From assembly GCF_029227915.1 (NCBI RefSeq), contig NC_079877.1, positions 10,539,351-10,603,350 on the forward strand: a stretch of 64,000 bases of DNA, read 5' to 3'. Origin of the DNA: Hydractinia symbiolongicarpus. Lineage: Eukaryota; Cnidaria; Hydrozoa; Anthoathecata; Hydractiniidae. The notes beneath the pieces were generated by a model that ran no database searches, was not told the DNA's origin, and worked only from the letters and a program-made list of their open reading frames with translations. How positions within the stretch are numbered: position 1 is the stretch's first letter; the number at the start of each line of letters is the position of its first letter. Of the stretch, positions 26,182 through 40,100 are shown one piece after another. The translations under genes were made by a program, and so were the position numbers.

Positions 26182-29100
26182 TCAACCTTTATCAAGCGCA
26201 ATTAACTTTTCTTCCGCAGCAGCCAGCCTCTTTTTCAGTTTTTCGTTTTCGTCTTTTAAATGATTATTTTCAGTCTGCAAGACTGTTAAATTGTCTTTCA
26301 GCTTCCGAACTTCGTCATTTACCGCACTGACCATCGACTCTGTTATAGACTGAATTTGTCCCTAAAACAAACGCGAAAAATATCGTAAATTATTCATGCA
26401 CGGTGGATTCCAGAGTATTAAGAATAGAAATTTTTAAGTCCTTTTATAAAAACTTAGCCCGGTGTGAACAGAGTTTCACGAAAATGACAATTTTGTTTGA
26501 ACACCTATATTTTTCGGCTGAATATAAAAAATATGTAGCTTTCAACAACAGCATTAAAACATATCCGATACATGTAATTTTTTAATGAAAACTTTACCAA
26601 TGAAAACAAATATGGCAGTCGTTACCAAAATTACGAATGATAAGTTCCATTGAATAAATAAAAAAGTTAATAAATCCATTTAATTCAAATTGCATCGTAA
26701 AGCTTTCTAAAGCCGAAAATACAGTTCAAATTTCTTTAGCACGCCGGTTGAAGGCGCACGACGCAACAAAGTGAAAAAATAATATTGCACAATATTTAAG
26801 AGCGCTTTCGCTCGCGTTGTTCAAAATTATTTTTAAGGTACTGCAGCATACCATGACGTCATTTCGTGACTTCGACCAATACGTTTGCTAGAATCGCCGC
26901 CATTTTGAAGACGTACGACCGCGCAGTACTGAGTACGTCATGCTTAGCGATTAAAGTGAGCTTTTGTTTTAATTTAGCGAATCTTATATATAAAAAGCAC
27001 ATGTTAGATCTGTTGGACCTTTTCACAAACAACTTTTTATTATTGTAGTGAGTTTTAAGAAAAATACAGTCATAATACACCTTTCCTGAGTTTCATAAAT
27101 TATAATAATTAAGAGGTCTCCGAAATTGTATATTCTAAGCTCTTTAAATAAAGAGATTAGATAAAATATCAAATTATCATGACAAAACTGAAATTTTTAG
27201 AGCAATACAATATTCTGGCTGGATTTTATTTAAATCTAAAGAAAATAATTTATTTTGAAAACAAGGCTATTCTTAAAAATTTCGTCTATAGGAAGCTTTT
27301 TGACCGTAAATTTCTTTTAGCAATTGAGGCACTTAACGAACAGAAATATTCACGAAATTAGGCAATTTGTTCTACCTGTTGAAAATAAACTCAGGGATGA
27401 GAATCAGTACCAACCTCTTTAATCGAGATTGGCATAATTAGGAAATTTAGAAAAGGTCTATTCAGTTGGTGGATAATTTTTTACATCATATATTTTTCAT
27501 ACTTCACTGTTATTTATAAATTTTTTTCTCTTCAATTTTTACAACTTGTTAAGATGTACAAATGTCAATTACTTCTAAGGATGGCATTAAGACTTTCTTA
27601 ATTGGAGTTAATTACCTCATTAAGGAGCATTATTGATTTCCATATTTGTTACAAAATTTCCACAAACATTTGTCATAAAGATAAATGTAAGACTCCATGA
27701 AGATCAAAAACTAAGTTCAAAAAAGTAATTAAAATTTATATAAAAAAATTCATGAAGAGCGATCTACATTTATATTTTTTAGTGAAGTACTTATGAACAT
27801 AAGACATAGATAAAAATTTGTTTTTGTATTTTTTAGTGAATACATTATGCCAATGTGTCACAAATTGTCCGTGCATGTCCATAAAATGTCCCCACAAAAA
27901 GTGAAGATTGCCATCCTGAAGAAAACAAGGCTCTAAAATAATGAAAGTTGAATTTTACTAAAGTTCACAATTTTACTAAGACGGCAACCACTAGGAGATT
28001 TTTAATATTTTTGATCCCCATCTCTTCCCACAATGCTATTTGACAGAATGATTCTTTAATATACATGCTGCACAAAAACGCAACACAATTCTAAACTATT
28101 ACAGAATTTAGGTTAGGGGTCATTCAAAAAGTATGACGCCCAAATATTTATTATATTTCAACCTCCACCCCCTTGTTCACTTAAGTTTCTTTTTAAAATA
28201 CTTTCCTACCCCACCACCATACCTGTGAGACTCCCTCTTAACCAAAAAACACACTCTATGCTAACGTGAGAAACTTGATTGTATTTCTAATAAATACCTT
28301 TACAATAAAACAAAGAGGTCAATCTAACAAGATCAGGTAGTGCTTATTTTTATTAATAGCCATCGTTACAAGCAACTACTTGCTGAAATTGACCAAACAC
28401 AGTATCGAACGATTCCTTTTCAGAAAACAAATAGACCACCTCCCACCTCCGACTTTCCCTTACCTAATTTTCACCCTCCCTGCCACCCTCTTACAAAGGT
28501 ACAGAAAATGAATTGCAGTTTGGAGGGATTGTTACAGAGTTCAGAGAAATTCCTTTTGTTTTATCCTGACCTTGTCTGAAGTTACACTAATGGTATATAT
28601 ATAATATATATATTAAGTTTCCATCTGAAAAAACATGCTTTATAATAGCTGAGATAAGTTATACAGAACCTGTGTTTAATTTTGCTTATGATGAATGTAA
28701 GGAAATGCAAGGATCTTAAAGTAACTGTAAAGGAGCAAATAGGAATATGTATGAAGTGCCACGTAAGCAACCAACGACAACTATCAGAGAGAGAAAGTCT
28801 CTTAAGTTTACTCAGTTGTTCCCAAAGAGACAACCCAAAAATTTATTACAATATTGGCGGTATATATAAAATACATTTTCTTTTCTTATTTTTCAGGACG
28901 CATATTTATAACAGTGTTTTATATACTGACATGCAAATCCTGTATAAACATAAATAATAATAATAAATAATAATTTTTCTTATCGTACTGAATTCTTATA
29001 CACTATTCCTTTAGATCACGTTCATAAACTCAACAGACACAAAAAAATCTGAAATGCACCATAGTAGTATTAAAACATGACTATTATTTTCAGAACTAGT

Positions 29101-32051
29101 CATGGGTTAGATGGGGAGTCCTAGAGTACTTAATTCTCATTTGGAGGTATGCAGACCACTTTAGGGTCCGCTCTCTACCAGACAACTCCCTGCAACGTCC
29201 AGCAGCCTATAGGCTCCCACCTCCCAAATGTTCCTCAAATAGCTTCGGTTAATCCGGGGCAATGGTAAAATTTACTTGCCCATATTGAACCCTAGTCTTC
29301 AGCACAAAGTGCAAGAGTTATAACCACTAACCTAAGGCACCATATATGTTAGTCGAGTAAAGACTGCAAGTTTGCCTCACAAGTTTCCTAATTTTTTTAA
29401 AGCCTGAATGTAACATTTTAAAACAAAAAAATCATTTACAAACTTACCAGAGAATTTTCCAGTGTACCGACGGTCACAGTTGCATTTGTTGTGGACTGCT
29501 CACCAATACTAGTGCTAAAATGCAACATAAACAAAAAATACAACAAAGGATGCATTACAAAACAAATTTGTTAACTTCTTTGTTTGTTTCATGTTGCCTG
29601 TGTTTGTGATTTGTGCTGTGACAATACAAATTTTTTAATTAAACAAGTTTTGGAATATCATTTCGCTGGATCGATATTTCCTTCAAATCTAGTCTGAATT
29701 TTATCCTCAGGACCCATATATCTCCATAGCAACAACTTATTAACCACCTGGCAACAAAAATGTATAATCTTTCAAGACTTGTACATGAATGTTAGCATGT
29801 TAAGTATAAATTTTTTAAACATTTTTTTTTTCATTACAATCCCCAATAAAAGTTGAAGAAGTCACTGGATTTATCAAACATAATACCCATGCCCGTTCGC
29901 AAATTCTTTTCATGTATTATACAAAAACCTTACACAATTTAATTCCACAATCTTTTCTTTTGCAAATATGCAACATTGCGCATGGTTAGTCACAAAGAAC
30001 TCATTATTCTATTACTCTGATAATAATTCTTAATTATGCAAAAAATACTTTTAATATTCTTTATGTTTAAAATGTGAGACATAAAGAACATTATTAAGGA
30101 CTATATCTAAGGAAGATGCTTTGCTCGATAGGTCCTGTTTTTGGCTGTGTTTCTCTCTTTCTTATCTGCCGCCATTTAAATATAAAAAACTATCTACAGA
30201 AGAGTGTAAAACGCATATATTTTAATAAAAAGAGAAGAAATGTTTTTTTCTTCAGAGGAGTGGAGTCTATTGATGAAAAATTTAACATGTAGGTAAAATA
30301 GTGTGTCAAAGAAAAGTCCATACAACCATCGTGTCACAGATTTATTTAGATTACAGAAACTATATTTTGCAAAGGAATATTGCATACCTAGGAGAATTAA
30401 CTTTTGCAAAATTTTGTAAATTTCATTAGTTTTTGTCAATTACATGAACTTTCAAAATGAGTTTTGACAAAATTATTAAGTAGCTCGCTATTCAATAAAA
30501 TCTAGGAAAATTAAATCTAATGAAATTTTTTTTAAAATCTATTTCTAACAATTATTATCACTTTTATTTACCTATCAATTTTTTGAACTCTTGCAAATAA
30601 TTTTATTTAAAAAAATTATCACACAGATTAATTCCACTTAGCGTGGCTTAGACAAAAGTTCAAAGTACCCCTAAAAAGTTATAACTCAGGTTGTTGGCTA
30701 ACCATGCACTAGAACTCTTGGCTCTTGTTTCTTTCTAATTATTACTTTAAAACCATCCACAAAGTTTCTATAACTTATAACATATATGCTTATTTCTGAA
30801 AGTATTGAAACATGCTGCATTTGCCTAAATAAGTGTTTTTTGATTGCACAAATTACTTTTACTTATTGAAAACACATCACGAAAAAACTTGAATTTTATC
30901 CAAGCATAGTACAGCAATGTTACTGGCAAAATACTGAACATGGTAAAATGATAAACAAACTTTTTATATTTAGATAGAACATAAAATATCTGTTCTAACT
31001 TTTTGTTCCACTTTTCTCCCTAACAGTTCAGTAATTAGTGTACTTTTTAATTTCTATGAGAATTCATTAAATTGTGAAATATATTTTGCTAAATATATAT
31101 ACACTAGTCGGTGGCCCATAAAAAAGTCCACAGGTTTGCCCGTCTTTTATTTACCGCCTTTTTGTGTTTCTCAATAACTACGATTGCTATTTTGTGTGAC
31201 AGACAGACGTATACTAGTATTATAATATACCTTTCTACTGAAGATCTTCTATCAGTCACAGTTGTACTGTAACTAGATCCTCTAGACTGGGTTTGCATTG
31301 ACTGGTGAATTAGAAATTCTGAGGATTTTGTTTTAGCAGGTTCAGTTGGTGAGGTAACTGTCTTAGACCTATCAACCTTCTGCTCACCGCCACTTTCAGT
31401 AACATGCCTAGTTCTCCTAACCATTGGTGAAGCTGGATTTTCACCAGGTTCATTTTGTCTTTGAGAGTCTGAAAAATCGTTAACAAACCATTTTCCTTTA
31501 TCATATGGCTTTGATTTAGATATTTTTACAATGCGAAATCTGGAAGGTGCTTCAGAATGATGACTTTGTGAATTAATTACAGGGGTTGATGATGAAGATG
31601 ATTGTGTTGAAGTGGTGATGTTTTGTGAGCCTTCTACATTCACAGAAAGTGGCTTATGTGTGCTGGATATATCTGTTTTCTCTGCTTTTAAAGCTTCTGC
31701 TTCATTATGCTTCATTATAGAATCTAAAACTGAAGTTGAACTGGAATCGTGAGTCTCTGATAATGTATCATCAAGTTCAGAATCATCTCCCCCTACACTT
31801 TCACCATGACTTTCAACACGTGTTATTTCAAACAAACTTTTATTAGCCTTTCCAGGGGGTTTTAAAGTTACAGATAATGGAACGTGACTAGTGTTCATTG
31901 GAGCATCAGGAGCACTTATATCATAGTTAGTTGTAATTGGCAGATTTAAAGTAACTTGTGGTGTCATAGATGTAGCATCTGTTGAGGTAGTTTCATTATG
32001 CTGGTTTTCTCCACCCGAAAAATCTATTAAATTGTCATCTGGTGAGGCCAT
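26182..32051 (-). CDS. TSC22-domain family protein, long isoform
   Basis: Exons in transcription order: 32051-31231, 29514-29448, 26361-26182; phases agree and give 355 residues. Exon 1 encodes a Ser/Thr-rich disordered region containing both conserved TSC boxes: box 1 KSLFEITRVE (about 71-80) and box 2 SRFRIVKISKSKPYDKGKW..DF (about 170-193). The last two exons encode the TSC22 dimerisation domain, ITESMVSAVNDEVRKLKDN.. followed by a leucine zipper (about 301-350). The long isoforms of this family act in the nucleus and cytoplasm, pairing through the zipper and binding NRBP/WNK-pathway partners through the boxes; those roles are known for animal relatives, not seen here. A splice acceptor lies only 9 bases before the chosen ATG (exon would start at 32060). 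Invertebrates usually have one such gene, so assigning D1, D2 or D4 is not possible. Confidence 0.9.
27078..27459. mobile_element. single copy of a foldback/MITE family
   Basis: Starts acacctttcctgagtttcat and ends with an imperfect inverted version (ggaaatttagaaaaggtct). It is clearly related to the paired copies at 38555-39315. It lies in TSC22 intron 2. The short open frame at 27179-27361 is part of the element and resembles no known protein. Confidence 0.6.
29105..29345 (-). mobile_element. tRNA-derived SINE candidate
   Basis: On the minus strand the head at about 29345-29280 has a tRNA-like A box (ttaggttagtggttataact) and B box (gggttcaatat) with tRNA-like spacing, followed by a non-tRNA body. 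No folding acceptor stem is apparent. Located in TSC22 intron 2. Confidence 0.55.
31107..31230. repeat. short dispersed repeat, copy B, abutting the TSC22 exon 1 donor
   Basis: Starts actagtcggtggcccataaa and ends gacagacgtatactagtattataatata. Related to copies A (3471-3606) and C (43705-43830). Its last base and the adjoining C at 31230 form the GT of the TSC22 intron 1 donor on the minus strand (gtatattata), so the first intron bases are repeat-derived. Confidence 0.6.
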
Positions 32052-34170
32052 CGATTGTTTCTGCCATGAACAGTAGTACTCAAGACATTTTAAGAAATTT
32101 GAATAATTCAAACTGATTTCACACATGTGCATAAATCTTCATCTCACGAACAACTTTTAAGCAATGGATACTTAATACAGATGTATAACAACTATTATAA
32201 AAAAGCTAGCTATAGCTAGCTAGAGCTTTACTAGCTTTAAAAATTAATAAATGAACTTTCAAATTACAGTAAAACCAGGTTAATTTCAAAGTAATCTTTA
32301 AGCTTCTACCTTTCGGTGAAAGATTACACAATATATTTATGTTCCCAAAGATTGTCTCAAATTAATTCCATTGGGACATATAGTTACAGTCCACACATTT
32401 CTCAATGAACTGTCTGTGTCTGTCAGTGTGCTGTATTTGTGGGCTCGCCAAGCAAAAATTATCATTCGAATCTGGGAAACCGAGAATAATTCCACTAGGC
32501 CGGATAATGCAAAAGCTTTTAAGAGGTTAAAAAGCTATACTTGCGCTCGCGCGCCAACCGTTCAATGCCCCCTAGGCGTATTTTCCCCTATATCTTGGTG
32601 CGCTTCTTAAACAGGGTTGTTAAAACTAATTATTTTATTTACAAGGATTTGAAGAGTATACGTTTTTAGAAAATTCTATTTTCATCTGGGATGTTCTTAA
32701 ACGCAATAAGCGTTTAAAATCAGGACCTGCCGTTTGCATACAGGACAGCTTTTTTATTCTGTTAGAACAGTAGCTTCTGCACTTCCTTTGTAAAGAAATA
32801 TAACGCGTTACCCCCAACATTACTAAGCGCTCTTTTCGGAAGCCGATCCCGTAAAGATGGTACGTTGTGTTAGAATTTAGAAGTCGACGAATACACATGA
32901 CGTAACTATATTTATCGAGAAAAATCACCACCTCGGACTATTGCGCAATCAATGCTACACTTCAAATGACGGTTTGATAAAATCTCGTGCAAATCATCCA
33001 TTGACGCTCACGCTAAAAAACGCTTCTCATCCTAAGGTGATTAACCACCCATCATTTAAAAAACATAAAAAGCCCTGGAGACAAGGTTGAAATTATTCTA
33101 TGTATTATTTCATGTTTAATGTACACTTTGTATATAAAATCGTCGAAAAAAGTAAAAATGGAAGCAAATGTTGGAGCAAAAGAGACAAACTAAGTCTATG
33201 CAAAAATGCTTTTCGTAATCTGCGAAATTAACCACCCGATAAGTAAATCATTTCTAATAGAGATCTCGGATGAAATCACTTTTTTTATTTGCATCTCTCT
33301 TTTAAAATCAGAAGAAAACATTAAAAGGGGAGCATTCTAGGCTATGGTTAAAATATCGATTTATAAAATGACTTTGCATATGATTTACTGTTTAACATTT
33401 GAACATTTTTTTGACTGTAAAAGGCAAAAAATAAGAACATTCAAAATCTTCCTCTGGTTCAGTGTAGGGCGTGGTTTTTATGACTTGTGCTATCTTTTAT
33501 GAAACAAACGAAAATTATCTTGCTACCGCGTCCGCTCACGAGAAAAAAAAACGCAAGCGATGGAAATTACAAAACCTACAGCATTAAAGGGAGGGCCTTA
33601 AATTTACACTCCTTTGAATAAACAATAAGAAAAAATATATAATTTTGTTATGAGGGACTTCGCCGAAAAGAAAAAATATAGCTGCCGTATCTGAAACTTT
33701 CTTTTAAAAATGTCAATAAAATATATTAAAACAGAACAAAGTTACATCTTTAAAGCAGGACTTTAAAAAACATGTCTGATTACCTAAACATGGCTAAACT
33801 CATAAAAAACCTTAATTTAAAAATATGTTAACTTTTAAAACTAATTTTAGAATGAAAAGAAACTCTGTAAGCTAGACACGGGTTGGTTTTAAAAATAAAG
33901 TGAGAAACCTTTCTAAAGCAGATATCACGAATATTCATGCGGGTAAAACCAAAAATAAAATATAATCGATCTGTACTATACATCTAAAAACTACTTTGAA
34001 TATTAAAAATTTATTTCTTAAAAACTCTTATTAAATTTATTTACATTTTATATCTTTTCTTGTTTACTATCTCTTTTAGTCGTGACAGAAGAAGAAGAAG
34101 TTACCCACTCCGACAGAAAAAAATTAATTTCCTCAGTAGTTTTATTACCTAGTTGAATCGAGTCGGTCGT
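32052..34170. other. spacer between the TSC22 and EGF-mucin genes
   Basis: Both flanking genes run on the minus strand, so this holds the TSC22 promoter and 5' UTR and the 3' UTR of the EGF-mucin gene. Open frames at 32371-32610 and 32635-32931 resemble nothing known. No further feature could be supported. Confidence 0.5.
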
Positions 34171-37100
34171 TTAATATTCCAAGTTCGATTTCTCTACGCT
34201 TCCATTTGAATACATATCGAGTTTGTGAGTGTTCGGATTCGATATAACGGCACTGGCGCGTTTGTTTGCAATCGTGAAGTCATCGAGTTCTTTCGAGTAG
34301 CTTAAAACCCTTTAAAATAGATAACTGCATAATTATTCTGTGAACTAAAACTATAATACATTTTAACCTGAATATTTGTCCCTATTCCCGGACAATTAAC
34401 CCCTTCTAATATTCACGAGTAATTTCTCACTCAGAGGCTTATTTCTGCCTAGAATAACTGCTAAATATACAGTATGCATTGACCTAGGTCGTATTTATCC
34501 CGCGGTTCATTATCTAGGTGAGTTATCCTAGGCGGAAATTGTTTGGGAGCAATTAATCAAGAGGTAACAGGTAGGGTGGTGAATTTGTCCGCGGGAAATA
34601 CAGAAGTTTTCGTTTTGTTCCTTTTTGGCTAGAAATGCGACTTTTAAATAAATTTATTTCGTAGAGATTACTCTGGTAAGGTGCTGAAATCAAGCTGCGC
34701 GCAGCTATTTCGAACACACAAATTACGAGAATTGTTGATGTAAACTAAAAGCCGGATTATAACCGTTTTAATCTTCCGATTTAAGACGAATCTATCCTTT
34801 AAAATCTCCTCATGAGAGTTTAGGCTACAATAATCTGCAGAATTTGTTTATACAATTATTCAAAAGGTTATAGAATCTATGTGTCAAATTGACAGTCCTA
34901 CAATAACTATCATTACTTCAGGGCGTATGAAACATGAAAAAAATAGTATTGGTTCGTCGGAAAGGGGTCTTGTAAATGTAACGAAATATGGGGGTGGGCA
35001 GTGCTAGGTTTGTTACCATAGTTACATGGGGGTTGAGATGGGGTGGTTCAAAAATTTTTTTAAAAATTTCATCCCTTTCCACGATGTTAGTCATCCATTT
35101 TTAAAACCAGCTGTCGATGCATCAAAGTATATTTTTAAAAATGGCGGAAACAAGAACGAGAATAAATAATTCATACATACACAAGAGACATATTTATAAG
35201 CATATAATCTTTCTCGCAATAAAATCTCTTTTCTTTCATTTAGATTTTTTTGTACAGAGAATCCCAAATTAGGAAATGTCTGGCAATAACAAAATGGTTT
35301 TCATAGAAACTACCCCGGGTATAATATTTTGTTTTTGTTCATTCATTCATTCATTCATTTATTCATTCATTCATTCATTCATTCATTTATTCATTCATTC
35401 ATTCATTTATTCATTCATTCATTCATTTATTCACTTATTTATTCATCCAGTTCGGTTAAACAAAAACAGGATTACAGGGAAACATTTTTACGGGTTTTAA
35501 ATTTATTTTTTCAGGTTGCGTAACTTAGTAAAAAATATGTATCTACTTACGCACTTCCCTTCCGCAGTTCTTTATTTCTACAGGAAATCATAAAAGCAAT
35601 GACTATTAACAAGAATCCTGTCGTACCACCCAGGGCGTACGCAAGTTGTTTGTACACTAAAAACAAGACCAGAAGAAAAGTTAAAAGTGTGTCAAGGGGT
35701 GCGGTGTGGTTGATACGCTAGGGATTATTAGTGTTCCTCGTGTCTTACATTCTCCGAGGAGGGTGATAGAACGTAGGGTGATAGATCGTAGAACGATCTC
35801 GCCGCAATTTAACTGTTCGCAATAAAATGCCACAATATTGAGATCAAAAAAAGCTTTTGTTTCCTTAATGAATGCTAATGGTATTCAAGCCGCTTTTAGT
35901 AGCCTAGATGTTTTCAGAAGTGGAAACTTCACTAACGTCTAAATTTCAGCTCAGGCTGGATGTGCTTATTTTTGTACACTTTTCTAGCCTGGATTGATTT
36001 TGTGTTCTTCCGAATGTTGGTAAATTATATATTTCAACAAAATGATAGAAAAAATGCATTACGAAATTGAAGTTATCTTATTGTCAAAAAATGAATGTTC
36101 ACTAGTTAAAAAAATTCTTAGTAATTCTAGACATTTTGTTCTTACTCTATCACATCTGATTACAGTGTGGTTCCTTTTAGTGAGCCCGTGTTCGTTAAAT
36201 CACGGCCGCCTTCGCAAAATTCGTGTCAGCATTACGCCAGCGGTCTATGCACAAAGTTTTATAAAGCAAAACTTGTTTAACAAAAATATATATTCACACG
36301 TGCTACACACGCAAGCTCGCGGATATCATCCTATCTCACATTATAAAGGATAGCTAACTATATAACTATATAACGATAACTATATAATATATATAAGATA
36401 AGATACGATAACATAAGAGATAAGATAAGAAGAGATAACATAAGAGATAAGATAAGAAGAGATAACATAAGAGATAAGATAAGAAGAGATTACATACAAG
36501 ATAAGATAAAAAGAGATAACATAGGATAACATAACATAAGATGAGATGAGATAAAAGAAGATAAGATAAGATGAGATAAGATAAAATAAAATAAAAATAG
36601 GAAAAAATAAAATTTCAGAAAAAAAGGTTATTAACAGAATGCAAAAATGTACAGCACACATCCTATGAAGATTTTTTTTATTTCGAACATATTTTTCGGT
36701 CTCTTGAGCTTGGTCTAATAAAGTCGAACATTTGCCTAATTCTAACAGTTTTTTTGGGAATTCGAACATTTGCTAATTCAAACAGCTTTTTTGGTCCCCG
36801 GACTAACGCTCGCTAATTCGAACTTTTGCGCACCTAATCTAAAACTGTAACAAAAAAAAGACATTTTAAATGATGTAACAAATTCTTAGACAGTCTTTGG
36901 TAAAGAATTTTGAGAAATTATATCCGAATTCCTATTTTTCCCATAACGGGTGTCTACTGTAGTTGTATATTTATGATTTTTTCATCCCTTTTACATACAT
37001 TTAAAGTTAAATAATAGCCAGCATATACTTCAAGATGTTCATACCTGGTTTGAAAGTGGAAGCCTACTTTGAAGAAAATACGAGGAGAAAAACTCGCGAA

Positions 37101-40100
37101 ATTAGGGTTAAACTTTTGCCCATTTTGTTTAAATCTAGGCAAAAACAATTTTTTAAGAAATGCATGTAAAAATATATTAAAATATAAGAGACAAGAAACA
37201 GCTAGTTTCAAATTTCGTTAATTTGAGAGAGCTTTCTCTTTTCAGCAAACCAATTACATTTATTTATTTATTTATTTTATAATTCTTTAAATTTAAGTTG
37301 ATTTTACACTACACGCGATGTTTCACCTAATGATTCTTTTTTGTCTGTAAGTTTTGAGGCTTTTTTAAATTTGAGACAGGGAGAGGATGGAAGTGTTTGA
37401 AGACTTCAAGGTCACGTCTTTAGACCAACGATAAAAATAGTTATTCTATGAGTGACACAGCGGATGTGAGGAGTGACACAGCGGATGTGAGGAGTGACAC
37501 AGAGGATGTGAGGAGTGACACAGCGGATGTGAGGAGTGACACAGAGGATGTGAGGAGTGACACAGCGGATGTGAGGAGTGACACAGAGGATGTGAGGAGT
37601 GACACAGCGGATGTGAGGAGTGACACAGCGGATGTGAGGAGTGACACAGAGGATGTGAGGAGTGACACAGCGGATGTGAGGAGTGACACAGAGGATGTGA
37701 GGAGTGACACAGAGGATGTGAGGAGTGACACAGCGGATGTGAGGAGTGACACAGAGGATGTGAGGAGTGACACAGCGGATGTGAGGAGTGACACAGAGGA
37801 TGTGAGGAGTGACACAGCGGATGTGAGGAGTGACACAGCGGATGTGAGGAGTGACACAGCGGATGTGAGGAGTGACACAGAGGATGTGAGGAGTGACACC
37901 GCGGATGTGAGGAGTGACACAGAGGATGTGAGGAGTGACACAGCGGATGTGAGGAGTGACACAGCTGATGTGAGATAGAGATGTTTTTCCGCCTGTTTCT
38001 TGCTTATAAATAATTTTACGCGCGTAATAACTTTATCGCGCATAAATCTTCTCGCGTTCGCGTAGGTCTTTTGCAAGAATATTTCAGTGGAAAAATCAGC
38101 AAACGCGTTGAGCTACGCGCAACCATGTTTAACGGAAAGACAGACAGTATACAGCCAAAAATAAAGGGACAGTGAAAGCAATGCAATATATATTCGATAA
38201 TTCTACCGAAGACTTTTAAACAGGTTTAACAAATTAACTTATTTTTTGGGGGGGAACGAAATTTTCGACAGAAAAAAATAGATTTCAACGAATAACTTTA
38301 GCGAATGGTTCCTCCATTTTTTTTATTTTTTTGCGAGAATTAACTTTTACGCATAAAAATGTATGCAACGATAAAAAAATGATTTGGGGTCAATTGAGTA
38401 GATTAGCAAGTAATTTACGACATCTTAAGCAATATGGATAAAAGTAATGGAAAAAACAAAAAAATATTCCACCAAATCAACAGGGCACAAAATTGACATG
38501 AATTTTAAAAACTTAATTAAATGTCCCTTATTAAAGTATATTTTCTCTTAATGTACCTTTCCCGAATTTCATAAATTATAATAATTATGACGTCATCCAA
38601 AATTTCATAATGGTTTTATGTTCTATAAGGACATTCAGGTAGAATATCAAATGATCATGACAAACTAAAGTTTTTACATCAATATAATATTCTGGTTGGA
38701 TTTTATTTTAATTTAAAAAAATAATTATTTTGAAGATGAAGTTATCATTAGAAAACCTTTTAGTTTTCATTTAGCATCGACTTTTTTTAATAAAGTTTGG
38801 TCAGGAAAGGTCTATTGATTTCCGCAAAAAAAGGTCTGTATCGTTCCGATACGGTTGGTTCTCTCATGGATGTAAAAAAATTGTCAACGAGCCCATTCTC
38901 AAAACAAAGATAAACATTTCCTGATTCGCGTAGACCTTTCCCGAATTTCCTTATTATGCCAAACTTAGTTAAAGAGGTCGATGCTAAAAATGATTCTCAT
39001 TCCTAAGTTCCTTATCAAAAGGTAGAACAAATTACCTAATTTCGTGTATATATATTTTCCTTAAGTGCCTTAACTGCGTGCTGAAAGTTACGGTCAAATC
39101 CTTCAATCAGCCGAGCTTTCTAAAAATAACCTCGTTTTTAAAATATTCTTTCATTAAAATAAAATCCAACTAGAATATTATATTGCTCTAAAAACATCAG
39201 TTTTGTCATGATAACTGGATATTTTATGTGAATAACCTTATTTAAAGAGCATAGAACCCATATGAACTTTTGGATGACGTCATAATTATTATAATTTATG
39301 AAATACGGGAAAGGTGTGTTGAGCTGAATTGTTACAGGTATTCGCGGTAACTTCTTTATCGTTAATTTCGCGATTGTTACTTTTGTACCCCGTTAATTTC
39401 CTGAAACAAGGTAAACTCCAAAAGACATGACGATAAAAACATTTCCAGCGAATAAACTTTCGCGAAAGGCCTATTTTAACATATTTCCAGAGAGTAAGCT
39501 CCGCGGTCTATCCCTTTAAAAAATTCTGTCCTTACTTGCGCAATTTTGTTCAAAAAATTCTTCTCTCAGAAAGATAACCATTAAGATTTAAAGCAATAAC
39601 AAAGAGAAATGTCCCAAAAAAAACATGACATTTATCATCAATTTTAAACGCAAAGAGGCACGTTCGCCATCTATGAAACCTACATGTGGGAAATAACACC
39701 CGATGTGACCTTAATTTATTTTCTTTTACTTTATATAAACTAATTTTATTTTTCTTTATTAAATTTGATTAGCATATATCAAAACATGATTTTTTTTTCG
39801 AAACAATAAACAAATCATCTCAAAAGATTTGAAAGCATTAAAAAAATGGAAAAAGCGAATTACATCATAACGAAGCTTGTTATATGTTTCGAACAATCAT
39901 TTTTTTTATATATAATTTATTTAATTTAAAATAAACAAACAAACATAAAGAAAGAAAGCGTAGGAAAGAGTACTAAAAAACGTAGCTGAAAATAATTTAG
40001 GCTTTTATATCAGAACAGTAACTTTGAAACATTTAAACAAAAATACTTGATACTATTTCGAAATAAATTTTAGTAAAAGAAGACAGAATAGTTTACTGCG

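Noticed and set aside
28116-28500. DNA transposon beginning gggtcattcaaaaagtatga
   Set aside because: The start looks like a transposon end, but no matching inverted end or target duplication could be found.
37441-38076. Long open frames on both strands encoding 7-residue repeats
   Set aside because: A stop-free 21-bp minisatellite gives open frames in several phases. There are no exon signals or non-repeat domain, and it lies in an intron.
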